Shown here piece after piece: positions 1-12,484 of a stretch of DNA of 64,000 bases. A program made the translations under genes and the position numbers. This DNA comes from Cinnamomum chago (Eukaryota; Streptophyta; Magnoliopsida; Laurales; Lauraceae). Every line of letters begins with the position of its first letter. Positions within the stretch are counted from its first letter, which is position 1. The DNA lies in the NCBI GenBank assembly GCA_038049695.1, contig CP142457.1:60198501-60262500 (forward strand), in the 5' to 3' direction. The notes under the pieces were generated by a model. That model had not been told where the DNA came from and did not search any database. It was given only the letters and a program-made list of their open reading frames with translations.

Positions 1-797
1 CTCATAGGACCTCATACCACTCATGAGGTCCCAGTAGCACCGTATAGGTGGGAGGGGACTTTTTGGTGCATTTTTATCCCTTTTTTTAGTCATTTAGTGA
101 TATGATTGATATCGATCATTTTGTAGTGGTTGCTCTCGATTTGTAGAATCCAAATAGAAACTAGATTTTTCTCTTTTGGTTGCCGGTGCTGCTCTAAAGA
201 GGTGGATGCGATGGTGCAGGGACAGGGAGGATGTGAAGGAATGGAGGGCGGTAAGCATGGCGTCTTCTTCATCGGAGGAGGAGGGAGGAATGCCATGGAG
301 GGGGAGGAGGAGGGAGAAGAGGGTAAGGAAGATGGAGGCGAGATTGTAGGCGGAGATGAGGAAGAGGGCTGGGCCTTGAGATAGTGGAGGAGGGAGGGGA
401 TGGGGACCAAGGACCTGCTCACCTTAGGGGAGTGAGAGGAGGCGAGAGCAGGGGATCTGAAGATGGACCTGTAGATTCGTCTTTTTTTGTTCTTTTTTTT
501 TTTTCGTGATATGATCGATACCGATCATTCTGTTGTGTTCAACAAATAAGACAGTTACATGTTGAAGAAAATTTGAAAGATAGAATAGTCGATATCGACT
601 ATTCTATCGTGTTCAGCACATAAAATAGTTACAGAGTGGAAAAGATTTGACTAACAGAATGGTCGATATCAATCAGATCGCAAAATGATAAAAAAAATAA
701 AAAAATAAAAGAGCCATATGAGGACCCCTCCCATGTCCAATATGATACGGGGTCCAAGTAGGACGGATGGGGTCCTACAGGGATTTTTCCCATAAAT
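1..797. mobile_element. Mutator-like TIR element, non-autonomous, left end cut by window
   Basis: The first ~85 bases and the reverse complement of about 712-797 are imperfect terminal inverted repeats. Both arms carry a GGACC block, then a GGGAGGGG block, then a TTTTTAT-rich stretch in the same order and spacing. Long degenerate TIRs of this kind are typical of Mutator-like elements. The interior has no transposase. It has a GA/GC-rich block (about 200-440) quite unlike the AT-rich surroundings, then subterminal repeats of about 75 bp with palindromic cores (about 509-690). The GC-rich block may be a captured gene fragment (Pack-MULE), but this is inference. The outer left end and its target duplication lie outside the window. 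Confidence 0.6.
200..440. other. GA-rich possible captured fragment inside the Mutator-like element
   Basis: A purine-rich, GC-richer block inside the TIR element. The + strand reads as Gly/Glu-rich and the - strand as Pro/Ser-rich low-complexity peptide (about 110 codons open, 422 to 90). Such Pro/Ser-rich sequence is common in first exons of plant genes, so a captured exon fragment is possible. No domain is recognised and no function is assigned. Confidence 0.3.
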
Positions 798-799
798 TT

Positions 800-1780
800 C
801 TCTTAATTATAAAAAAAAAGGTCTATAAATGAAGCTATTCACATTATTATTATTATTTCAAAAAAATAAAAATAAAAACAAGTGGGCTGCATGCATCTCT
901 TTGACCGTAACTTCCAAGCTGGTCCTATGGCTATCCTTCAACTTCTTCCACTGAAAGTGGCAATCAGCATCAATTCTTTCTTTGTTTTTATACTTTCATT
1001 TGTCCATCAATTGGAACTGGATTCTCTTCCGTTTAAAGTGCTATCAGGGATTCATTCTCTCATCTTGGCTGCCATTGGGCTATCCTCTGCTGCGCGGCTG
1101 GCCCTATCATCCCATGGTCTAGATTTCAAACAGCAAACATATGATGCCTTTCCTTACTCCCTTTCCACCTTTCTATGATTCCAGGAAAATGTTAGGAAGT
1201 TGCGCAGTTGCGTACACATGACCTCCCAACTTCTGATCCTCTGAATTTTCCACTCACGCTTGCGGTGAGTGAGGGGAGCACATTCAAAATCCGAACTGCT
1301 CAAGTGAACGAAGGGAGTGAAAATCCCCACTGAACCCATATATTAAAAATGCAAACTACTTCCCTTCAATGGTTAATGAAAATAATTAATAATACAGAAG
1401 ATTTTTTTAATTACAATTTTAATCCTAAGGTCTATTTTTTTATTGAACCAACTTCTATTAGAGTAAAATTTATAGACACTCATACACCATACTAGCAGGG
1501 GTTGCTTGATTTTGTGTGGCTTCAATAGGTGCAGACCCCACTATAGAACTGCAGTCTGTCATACTCCAAAATTGTCGAAACCTAAAATATGAAAAATCTT
1601 CATTCAATTTAATAGTAGACATTTATTTTGAACGATTCAATTTTACGACCTACTCTATAATCACACACACCTCACACAAAGGAATGAGTGAGAAATGTTA
1701 GCAGGCCTTCCCTTAATAAATGGGACCCTTGGTCCCAACCAATGGGAGCCTAGGACTGCCCAACCAGTCCTCTCTCCCTA
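800..1780. other. Upstream region of the OB-fold gene, no gene seen
   Basis: About 1 kb of AT-rich DNA between the Mutator-like element and the OB-fold gene promoter. An open frame of 98 codons at 882-1178 (+) has no recognisable domain and is not called as a gene. Nothing else could be supported here. Confidence 0.5.
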
Positions 1781-1784
1781 TTTC

Positions 1785-1792
1785 TATAAATA
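1785..1792 (+). promoter_or_regulatory. TATA box of the OB-fold gene
   Basis: TATAAATA lies about 140 bases upstream of the ATG at 1926. A pyrimidine-rich leader and the telo-box cluster follow, which fits a plant core promoter with transcription starting near 1815-1825. Confidence 0.6.
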
Positions 1793-1881
1793 AAGCTAAA
1801 CGCAGACGAATGAGAGAGACGTCCTGCGGAAGGAAGCGACCTCTCTTTCTCTCTAACCCTTCCAAGCTCTGCTATCTTTTC

Positions 1882-1907
1882 TAGGGTTAGGGTTAGGGTT
1901 AGGGTTT
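1882..1907 (+). promoter_or_regulatory. Telo-box cluster (TTAGGG-type repeats) in the 5' leader
   Basis: Four consecutive copies of the plant telomere-like unit TAGGGTT lie 20-45 bases before the start codon. Telo-boxes (AAACCCTAA) are known plant promoter or leader elements, frequent in genes for translation and nucleic-acid-handling proteins. Here they are in the 5' UTR of an OB-fold gene. They are too few and too internal to be a telomere relic. Confidence 0.6.
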
Positions 1908-1925
1908 CGTTGTTCGTTCTCAGTG

Positions 1926-4205
1926 ATGGCGACGAGTGCGGGAGCGCAGCAGCAAGGCGGTGCCGGTGGCGCGAAACCGGGCATGAGAAAGCCGGTATTT
2001 ACGAAGGTGGACCAGCTGAAGCCGGGGACGAACGGCCACACCCTCACCGTCAAAGTCGTCAGCTCCAAGACGGTGCTGCAAAAGGGCCGCGCCGCCTCAT
2101 CCCACCTCCGTCAGACCCGCATCGCCGAATGCCTTATCGGCGACGAAACCGGCACCATCGTATTCACCGCTCGCAACGAACAAGGTCCGTATATTCGAAC
2201 GTATTTACGTGCGTACATACTTATAGCATTGATGTATACGGCTTGTTTTGAATCTGTTTACACTCGTAGAAACCCTAACCCTAGATTTTTTTTTTATTAT
2301 ATGTGATTAGAAAATGGCGCCATCAGAACCCTAATCTTCATTCAGTTTAGAAATAGAAGAAGGGTTTTGTCTCTTTTGTTTTCATCCCTTATCTGGAATT
2401 CTTAAGAAGCATTGGTTTTTGTTTACATGGAAAATCGCAATCTCTTTTTGAGGATGCGATTTGTGTAGTGCCATTTCCGTGGACGGATCTTTCTGCTCAG
2501 AAAGGAACCTTTTTTTCTCCCTTAGTTTCTGCGATAGAGAATCCAAATCTGGTGGCGGGATTCCGCATTGAAATTGTGTGGGAATGCAGAATTCTCATGT
2601 AAAACATAAAAATCTCCCAAAGCTTTAGTTGCCCATTTAACACTGAAGGTGGTATGCATCTGGGTCAGTAGTAGAAATAAAATACTCTTCTTTTTTCCCC
2701 TCATTTACGCCCAAATATGCATCTGGGTTAGTATGAAAAAATAGTCTTCCTTTTCCCCTCTCATTTATGCCCTAAATTTATATCTGCTGAGATTCAGTCT
2801 CGAAGTAGATTGAAACAGATTGAGGTTCTTATTATCAGGGGCTGAACCAGGATTCAGGCTATGGGGGGCCATTGTGAGAAAAAAAAAAAAAAAAAATTCT
2901 TGGGGGGTGGGGCGGGTTTGGTGGGGGTGGGTGGGTTGGGCATGGTCACTTCCAGCCCTCCACCCCTGCTTATTATCCTCTTCTTTGGTAGGATGCATTA
3001 CATTCTCTGAATGCTGACCATGATTTAAATTTATTTTTTTTACTGGGGAAAAAAAAAAGCTGTGGTTTTGATAGTGTCTGTTGGGAGCCTACCAAAGAAC
3101 TCTTTGTTTGGATCTGCTTAATGCAAATAACTTAGTTTATGAGCAATCCTTTAGTTCTTGCAATTGGATAGCCAGCGTTACTCATAAGTCTACCAGTGTT
3201 TCATTCTTTGCAATAACAAATTACATGTACACAGAGTTACAAGTAATGGGACTTAGAGTTACTCGTGATGTAAGTACATGGTAACTCACTTCCAACTATC
3301 CAAATGGGGTCTGAGGCAATGATACTATCTCCTTCTATGCCATAACTACTGCTTTAACTTTTCTTGGAACTTTTGTAGTCCCATATTAATGCTTTAGAAC
3401 CTCAAACAGTCTTCACCTTTGCTTCAGACTATGAAAACCCTAATGTCATGTTATTGCCTTCTGAACTTTGAGCGCCCCTGTTTCTGATTTTATTAACTCA
3501 TATTCTGATTAGGATGGTTTCATTGGTTGATGGGAATAACTGAATATGTTTAATGACCATTCCAAAAAAAAAAAATGAATATGGTTAATGGATGTTCGCC
3601 AACTCTAGTTTGGCATTTTTTAGTTGATTTTGGAGTAGTGGTTAGATATGAAATGTATCAGGTAGGAGTCACACTACTGTCTTTTGACCTTGTCTACCAC
3701 AAATTTCCAAGCAAGAAGTAGATTTGGTCTTAAGAAAGGTTGCTTTGACCTGATCCTTTTTTCCCCAGAACAACTTAAATGCAGACTCTTATAAATATTA
3801 CACTCCTAATGAAAACAAAGAGACTTGATTAAAAAACAGAAGATAAGAAAATGTAAAATAATGCTGCTAGACGTGAGTTGTAGTCATTTTAATGACCAAA
3901 AAATATGTGCATGCCAGCAGCTGGGCGTTTGGTGTCCCAACAGCACTATGTAGCACCCAGAGTCTCTTACCTTTTTTTTTTCCTAATTTTTACATTGGCT
4001 TTCTTTCTTTGCAGTTGACTTGATGAAACCAGATACTACTGTGATTCTGCGAAATGCAAAGATTGATATGTTTAAGGGATCAATGAGGCTAGCTGTTGAC
4101 AAGTGGGGCCGAGTTGAAGTCACTGAACCTGCTAAATTTGTAGTTAAAGAGGATAACAACTTGTCTCTAATTGAATATGAACTGGTGAATGTTGTCGATG
4201 AGTGA
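1926..4205 (+). CDS. Small OB-fold nucleic-acid-binding protein (SOSS-B/At4g28440-like)
   Basis: Two exons, 1926-2184 and 4015-4205, joined in phase 1 across a 1.83-kb GT-AG intron to give 149 aa. The N-terminus is Ala/Gly/Gln-rich and flexible (1-20). A single OB-fold spans about residues 25-135, including GTNGHTLTVKVV, the IAECLIGDETGTIVFTARNEQ-type strand pair, and MKPDTTVILRNAKIDMFKG with MRLAVDKWGRVEV. The order and length match the plant family of about 150-aa single-OB proteins related to the ssDNA-binding SOSS-B subunits. Function in RNA or ssDNA binding is inferred from the fold. The ATG at 1926 was chosen because it begins the conserved Met-Ala-Thr-Ser-Ala start after the telo-box leader. 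The intron carries a hAT MITE at 2836-2968. Confidence 0.92.
2836..2968. mobile_element. 133-bp hAT-type MITE in the OB-fold gene intron
   Basis: The element begins CAGGGGCTGA and ends CCACCCCTG, giving a short TIR. It is flanked by a perfect 8-bp duplication CTTATTAT (2828-2835 and 2969-2976). An 8-bp target duplication with CAGGG-type tips is the hAT signature. The inside is an A-run followed by a G-rich stretch and has no coding capacity. Confidence 0.8.
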
Positions 4206-7200
4206 CCAGGATCTCTTTGCTGATGATATATAGAGATGTGAAGAAGGAACAAGGTTTTGAGCTTTTTGATGCCCTTTTGCTGGTCTATTCTTATCCCTAT
4301 GGTCATGCTGCTACTATTGCAGTAAAGTTTATGCAGGAAAACAGTTTGAAGTTGGTATACGAAGTCCCATTAATGCTTTTGATGCCTTTTTTTTCACTTT
4401 AATATTCCTACCATCAACTAGGATTAGCTTATAGTGTCAGCAGGAACAGTTGGCTGTAAACAGAATCAGTTCTTTCTTGTTCTACCTTATGAACGTAAAA
4501 ATATGTGGAGCAAGAATTTCTGGTGTTTATTCTATTGCATACTTTTATTTAATTATTTTCTCTTTTTTCCTTCATTCCTTTTTTCTGTTAAGATCATCAT
4601 CAAAGCCTTCGTTAGAAAAATACAATAAAATCATCAAAGCCATGTCCTATGTTTAAGATGTAAGCCCCTTAAGAAGAGAGAAGAGTTTCATTGTAAACAC
4701 TCCGATACCATTAAAAAAAATCGCAAACACTTTGACACCGAAGAGAGAATTTTTCCCTCATTTTCATTTCTTTTAAATTTTTAGGGTTAGTAATGAAAGA
4801 GATGTTGATATTTGGTTAGCATCAAGTATGCTGTATGACAAGGGCCTGTACCAAAGTAGGAAGACATGAAGGTGCTAATTGCTGTGACACTTGGCTGCAG
4901 GTTCAATTCATTGCCTAGAAGAGAAAAAGTATAATATGTTTCATCGTTTCCATTATTGTTGCAGATTGTGATTTTATCTTGTTAGTATACTATGGAATCT
5001 GTCCATTGTGTTTGGTTATTTATGTTTTCTGCCCGTGGGGCTTGAGGATTCAAGGAATCTAATAGACCACTCCCATTCAGAACGATGCTTGTAGGTAAAT
5101 ATGGGGCTTGAGGATTTCAGGAATCTAGCAAAGGATGCAGGTGGAAAATTATGCTTGGTGTTAGATGTCTTGAGCCACCTGTGAATTTTTCTGACAGATT
5201 TGTGATGAATTTCTTCTTGGATGGTCATGGTTGAACATGCAGACTCATTCGTGATGGATTTCTAGACAATGGCTACTGTTTCGTATGGATGGTTTGAATT
5301 ATAGATGGATGGATAGGCTAACATATTGTTAGAATTTGTATTGCTATATAATATATATAGGTCATTGGTGTTTTCCCTGGCTATTTTATATATATATATA
5401 TTATGAAATCGATATATGCCTATAGACACAAGCTTGTCAAAAGCTTGTCTCATGAAACAATGAAATGATAATTATGCCCAATTGAGCTTTGCTCGAGTAT
5501 CTTGCGAGCTGGCTTGATGTGACATCCTTGGGTGGTGGTACTGGTGGGATGCGAGTGCGACCTTCCTCACTATTGCCATGGCACATGGAGAGGAATCAAA
5601 TCGGTATAGATAAGATTTGATGAAGGCAGGAATCAAATCGGTATAGACTCCTCAAATATCTTCATCACGTCCGAAAGGTGTGAAATTCAGATTTGTAGTG
5701 AAAAATGTAGGCCATTTTCAAGAGTTCCCTTCTGATGATATTGGTAGCAAGGAAGCTGCTCTTAGTCCTTGGAAATTAGGAATTTGGGCCCATACCATAT
5801 GGCAGAGAAATCTTGAGAAACCCCTCACCAAAAAGGGCCTACACATTGTTTCTGTACAACATGCAAACTGGTGTTCCTGTTTGGCATTGGTATCTATCTA
5901 GGGTAAATTAAAATAGCTTTACTTCCATTGCCCTCATTTTATCTAATTAAGGCAAAAGAGCTACTCCTAGTCCTCGGTTCCACCTTGACTCCCTGGAAGC
6001 TATCAAGGAAAATGTAAGCATGAACAGTTAAATGCTAGTTTGAAGCAGATGGAGTTGCTGGATATAGCAATTTAGCTCACCTTTTTAGAACTCGGTGGCT
6101 GTCCAGCCATAAGAATCAACTCAGTTTGCCTGGCAGCTCAGTTGACTGGACACAGTTTTGGTGGAGGGGTATCCTTTTTGTTCGTTGTTTTTTAAACGAT
6201 AGAGAGGCAGTAAAGCAGGTTTTTTTTTTAATCGGCAGTCAATCCTTTATTCCCTGATGAAAGAATAAAATAGTTGAAATAGATATCAACACAATGGAAG
6301 AAGCATTTCGGCCAGCAGACATCCTGCTCTTATAGTGATACCAGTTCGAGGGACGATTTTTGCCTATAGCAGTCCCACATAGCTTGTAAGCGGAAATTTT
6401 GATACACGCCTTTAATTTAGAGGGTCCTGCTTTTATGGTTGGGATGATGAAAAAATTGCAAAATGTTCATGTGCGAGATCAGTAGGTTAAAAAAGTGCAT
6501 GGATCCAATATTGCTATTTATTATACAAGAGTATGACTTCCCCATTGAAAGGTACAGACAACTTGATCATTACCCATATATTACCAGATTAAAGTGCCGT
6601 GCATAATTAAACTTCATATCCTATCTGGGAGAAATTGAGCATTTCAAATCAGTTGTGAATATCAGTTAAATGATTTGCATCCCCGTCAGTCACACTTCAT
6701 CAGGGTGGGTGGAAATTAATGCTTCTATGTAAAGTGGGACGAACAGCATTGAATTTGCTCACCGGCCTCATATCCCATATAACCACTGAGCGAGCCTTCA
6801 TATGCCAAATTTCAAGCTCACAACTCTAATTTTAAGATTTCTCATGCTTAAAGGGAGGGGAAAAAGTAAACCATTAATAGAGGAAACAAAACAAAAATCA
6901 CATCATCCATAAGGCTTTAAATAGGTGAGCGCTGAAATCAGCAGCACAAGTTGCACTGTCGAAATATACTCCAATGAATTTGGAAGTAACGAACTGGTGC
7001 GGTGGGAGCATCACAATGCACATATCTATTGCAGTGAGATCCTACACATTTATCAAAGTCATAAGTCTCCAATTGAGTTGCTACATATCCCCTTACTCGT
7101 ACCACCGTGCAAATTTGTCATATCATCCACCATCTACAATACAAGATACATATGGGTACCACTTAGAACACAAGTTCCTTCTGATGTATAGAAATTAAAA

Positions 7201-10200
7201 CATTGAAAGCAGAGTAGATTCAATCTCATAGCATGTCTCAAATCTCATCAAGTTCAAAAGATCGTTCCTTTGTTCTCGATTAATGAATGAGGTCATATAA
7301 ACATATTACACTATCAATGAAGGGATCTCCCATCCAAATGATTGGAAGATGTGAATGAGCAAGACGATGGATCTCAACAGCCTCACCAAAAAGTACAAGA
7401 TGCCCCCACATACTAGTAACATGACAATTTCCAATAATCTTCCAAATGGATAAAACCCCTCTCCACTTCCTAAAATAACCCCCTGATCAGTAGTAAATGG
7501 GTAGCCATAGACTTGGATCTTGGGAAGTAGATAAATTGGCTATGTTTCAGTATTATTCTCGAAACTCAATTCTTCCAATGAAAATCTTGCTTGAAATAAA
7601 AACAAAGAGGTACTGTGCTCCTTTATACTTCCATGAGAGAGAACTTAAACCTGAAATATCCTCTATTGGTTGTAAGACTACATACAACATACCCAACAAG
7701 TAGAAACCCTAGCGCTTACCAAAGAAGAAACAGAAAGGTTAAAATGAGGGAACAGCCACAAGTTTTACAGCAGACAATCATGTGAATACACCAAAAAGTA
7801 GATAGCAAAACTCAAAAGAAGAGTTTGCACAAGAAAGCTTAACCGACTGAGTCGATCTAAGATGATAGTAAGCAAACAAAAAGATTCAAATAAAATTTCA
7901 GGCATCTCAAGATGAATGATTCATGGCAGAAACAGATCAGGTATGAGTGATGGTTAACATGAGGTGCCCAGCAACCAAAAAAACATTAACACCACAAGAT
8001 TAATAGCCTAAATAGACTTGGAAGGAAGAGGTGAATTACAAAGGAACAATGCAGAAACTTTGCTCCAAGATTCAGTGTCAGTATTTGAGCATTTGAAACC
8101 ATGCAAGGAAGGTGAATGTATGGCATGCTCAAATTGTGGTACATGAAGCTGACATGCAATCAATCCCTCTTAGCGTCTTTGCAATCAAAAGTCAGACCTA
8201 GGCAGTGATAAAAGAGAGTAGAATCCCTAACTTAATCACTTAATAGCTCCTTTTCTATAAACCACTATAAATGAAGCAGCATGATAGCTCTTTAATGGGA
8301 ACATTGAATTGACAAACAATAGTTTTCTTAAGAGACCTACTTGGAAACCTATGGGACTTCTACCATGGATTACTACAATTGCAGAGAAAGCCTAGGCTAA
8401 CGCTAGAGACCACAGTGGCAGTATTTCTTGTGCCTTTTGATCCTCCAGTAACTTTATCCTAATATATTAAATTTTCACATGGTTGCACCCTTTAACTCCT
8501 CCCTCACTATCAAATGTATTTTCTCCCACTTCAACTCACCTTTCTACCAGTAAGTAGTGATACTAACATATCCATAGTCTGGTTCAAAACCACTGGACAA
8601 GATTTTACTGACACAAGGTAGGATTCAATTGCTCAAGCTAATATTGTAGTCACTATCAAAATCCAAACGATAGATAAGTATATCCAATTTCTGTGGACCT
8701 AATAATAAGCCAACAACCTCAAAGGAATTTCACATCATAGTTATCCTTATAAGAAACCAAACCATTATTACCAACTCATGCAGATCAAAGTCTCCTAAGA
8801 AAAATTCAGCCAGATCATTTCCAATAGAGTGCTTACTGGTCAAGCATCATGTTCCTTCTACTGCAGCGATTTTATAACCAAAACTTCACCAGAATCCACG
8901 AAATGCTCGTCACACATCATCGTTGCCAGCTGATTGAATGGCAAAAGATCAGTATTCTCCTTTAGTTTAACAAAAGAATGTTAAAATGAAACAACAGAAG
9001 ATAAGACTTGCAGAAAAGTTCAGGTTATTTGTTCTGCGCTATCCAATGAAAATTCCAATTAGCACTTTACTACACCCATGCCCTATATTCCACCTTCGCA
9101 AGAAATCCCTTGGCAATCTTCCGATGAAAATTACTAAGAAAGGGACTATAAAGTTAAAAAGCAATCCGATCAATGAAGAGAAGCCCCCGGAAGAAAGATT
9201 ATCAGGCTTACAAATTGATGTACCATTGGCAAACTCTATTGTAAGGTTTCTATTTCTAATAGCATAAAGAAAACAAATAGATGGGGGAAAAGGACGGTTA
9301 TAAAGGTCCTGCATGCTTAATAACTACATGCTCCTATCCATCCTAGATCACATTATTTACTCTTTTTGAATATCACATTCTTTACTGTTAAGAAAGTAAG
9401 ACTAGTAAAAATTCTCATTAACACTATAGAAAACCATTTAGACTAAGGGACTGTTTGTTTGCATTAGAATACATAGGAATTGAAAATACAGGAATTCACA
9501 GTCAAATGAGCACTACCGAAGGATTATTAAAGAGTTCAATGTAAATAATATGAGGTGAGGGGTGAGGGATGTAAGGTAAGCAATGTAAATGGGACCTTGA
9601 CTTTTCTAGGATTTGAATTACTATAGTGATGGCTGGGTATTCATCTCTATCTTTCCTCGATTCATTTTCCATTAGAGGGAAGGTTATTTGATGATCATTT
9701 CTGTATATGCACCTTGGATTTCATTTTAAACCACTTATGGCATGAATTCCTATGTATTTTGTGCAAACAAACAGGCTCTAAAGGTCAACGGGAAGAAAGT
9801 TTATCAAGCAGTGATCTAGTACGACATGAAGCGCAAGGTGCCACAGTACAGGTTCCACAAAACAAAGTAACTCTCTAAAGAGCTGTCCATAAGAAGCTGC
9901 TGGTTATGGAAACAAGTGGGTTCCATTTTTTATGCTTTATAAATATTTATAAATAAAATATTTATCGCCAAATAGTATTACATAGTGAAAAGCAAGAAAC
10001 GAAAATTTTGTTATAATAAGGTGCATTCTTCTTCCTCCTCTTTGTCTATTTTTTAACTTAACGTTTGTTAAAGACTTTACTCTTTTTCAGTTTTGGCAGA
10101 CCTCTACTTGCGCACGCATCTCTTTCCAATCACAATGCACAGGATTTGAGCTTGTCCTCTCAGCCCATCATTGTCTCTCTTTTTTTCTTTAAATGGGATC

Positions 10201-12484
10201 TCTTTTCTTGTAACATTGAATTCAAGTGGTATCTTGGCTTGTGAGTTGGGTTTCAAAGGGAATCACGTAGTGTACTTTCCATAGTAGTAAATTTCATTTC
10301 GACCCCTTTTCTTGTTTGCTCTGTATTGAAACATCGCAGTCGAATCAGCGTTTCGGTGTTTCATTTCGATGTTTGATCTTTAATTCATAAACTTTAAAAT
10401 ATATACAATTAGGAGATATGAAAAAGAGTACAAAATGAAATTAACATATATACTATATATATTTAATTCATTCTACTAAATCAATATTGCTATATATTAT
10501 TTCTAAAGATTAATAAATAATTCAGAAGCCATGTGCGTAGGGACAGTGTGAAATTGTGATATTCATTTGAACTCTCATCTCCAGCTACTGGTGTCAGGAC
10601 CAAAGATAACATAAACGCATTGGCATAATCATTACAATATAGAAGACAAAATAGAATCAAAACCAGTATATCTTTTTTGTATAAAAAAAATGGGAAAGAA
10701 ATTTTTTTCGCTACTATCCTTGTTCTGCCAAAATCTGGCCATTTCAAACAGTTCAGCCAAATATGCCGAATTTTGGATTGAAATGGCCAACTAGGTCCAA
10801 AATCCAGGCCAAAATTTTTCATAAGGTTGTTTAGTTTAGTCACCTGACCGAACCCAATGTTTTCAACTAGGCCAAACCGAACCAGAATAGATAACAACAG
10901 TACTTTCTGTTCCAATCCTCGCTGAAAGGTGCCAATGCTTTTCTCAGAATGGGTGGTGTCCAATACCTTGCTGTGAAGGAGAATATGGTGTGTCGGGCCT
11001 TTCATAATCAGAGGGATGTCAGAAGGACACTATGAATTGATATCAAGGTTTTACAAGCTTCAGTCTCCCTAACTCCTGCACCCCCCATCTTCAGTTTTTT
11101 TGTGCAAGGTCATGCCATGATATATGAGATCCAAGAATGTGACTTGGTGAGAGCACCATATCCTCATTAGTTTTTTATGCCTATTGAGATACAGGTAAGG
11201 GTAATAGAGGTATAGATAATGGGTAAGCCCAAATCCTTATTATCTTCACCGGTCGTAGAGCTACAGATATGGGTAGTACCGAGGAGCCTTGAAAGGTTAT
11301 GAAGGAGCACATTAAAGTCTACATCATAGGAGTGCCAAAAGGCATTATTATCTCTTTGGATTACTCAGGATTATTTCCATCTCATTTGATCATTTTTCTG
11401 CATTTGATTGTATGTCATGTATGAGGTAAGTGAATGCTATAATAAAGTCCGTCTTGGTTGAACACCTCAAAATCTTCCTTTTAAAGATCTCCACTTCTCC
11501 CTTGTACTTTCCTTTTCATCTTCTACGGGCCCACGGTAACCAAGCTTATGGGCTTTTGATTCCTGCAAGTTCTTCATGTTTCTTCATTCTTCATTCTTGC
11601 CTCTTTCAATCATTCTCTGGAAGCTCTGGTGGAAATCCTAGAACTACGAGCATACAGCAGTTCTATCAAAAGATAATGAACAAATTATCAAAAGATTCCG
11701 TGGTCTCACGGTCTGCTTGTCGAGTGACTTGAATGAATGGAAGGTAAGACAGAAGAAGAACAGAAGGTCTTCTCAACATTACTGATCTTAAGATATCATC
11801 TCCAAGTAACTCATATTATACGAGACATTATAAATGCCGTCAAAGCCGACCTTAAATAGATGAGATAAGACTTTGATGATGGTGACAAATGAAGATGATG
11901 AGGATGATGATGAGCACAAGCACCATCATATAAGCTCCCCTCAAGGAAGTAGAGCTATGAATAGTCTCATTCTCTTTATGTGTTAGAGAGATGTAAACAG
12001 TTGACTCTCTAACTAAGGAAGGGCCCCAAGAGAGATTTTTTATCCATTAAAATCTTCCTATCTTTCTGATACAATTTCTATTTTCTTTTGACAATTGCTT
12101 GGCCTAAAAGAAAGAAAATGTATACATCTTGTCGATTTCCCATGGGTACTGTATAAACTCAATGCTGATATCCACTATTGCTGAATAATTGCATGTCATA
12201 AAGAAACAATAATACCACGAAAACTTCAATCATTAAATAAATCCATAAAAGGATAAATGACATTCAACAGAAAGAGAAGTCTGCAAGAAATGAAAATACA
12301 AACTACAGGAATGTCTTGAAAAATTCTCCAAAGAAAATTCACTGGTCTCTTCATCTTCCCCAAGATTAAAAAAAAAAAAAAAAAAAAAGACATCCCATCA
12401 CCTAATCTACTGCTGAGAATGCTCACTAATACTCTCAAAAACTTTAAAAAAAGAGAGATTATTCCACTGCAGTCTGCATGATCA
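4206..12484. other. 8.3-kb gene-free stretch
   Basis: AT-rich intergenic DNA after the OB-fold gene's stop codon. It begins with the presumed 3' UTR (about 4206-4660) and contains the Tourist-like MITE at 9447-9778. Open frames here (for example 91 codons at 9314-9039 and 171 codons at 11005-10490, both -) show no known domain and no gene-like codon pattern. No RNA gene was seen. Confidence 0.5.
9447..9778. mobile_element. Tourist-like (PIF/Harbinger) MITE, 332 bp
   Basis: The tips are GGGACTGTTTGTTTGC on the left and, reverse complemented, GAGCCTGTTTGTTTGC on the right. Similarity continues inward for about 35 bp through an ATACATAGGAATT block. The element is flanked by TAA on both sides (9444-9446 and 9779-9781), the three-base TWA duplication expected for PIF/Harbinger elements. 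It is non-coding. Confidence 0.85.

Noticed and set aside
882-1178. 98-codon open frame upstream of the OB-fold gene
   Set aside because: Hydrophobic stretches but no domain, no promoter and no continuation by splicing.
1882-1907. TTAGGG repeats considered as an internal telomere relic
   Set aside because: Only four units, placed exactly in a gene leader where telo-boxes are common.
7230-7450. Coding-like - strand stretch (WGHLVLFGEAVEIHRLAHSH) of about 55 codons
   Set aside because: The peptide looks plausible but matches no family I recognise, has stops on both sides and no supporting exons. It may be a dead gene fragment, but that is not supported.
9039-9314. 91-codon open frame (-) with a hydrophobic segment
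   Set aside because: The opposite strand is also open over most of the same bases and no homologous motif is visible, so chance is likelier.
10490-11005. 171-codon open frame on the - strand
   Set aside because: No recognisable domain, an erratic composition with repeated WPF/GFG-like words from an AT-rich repeat, and no splice or promoter context. Treated as chance.
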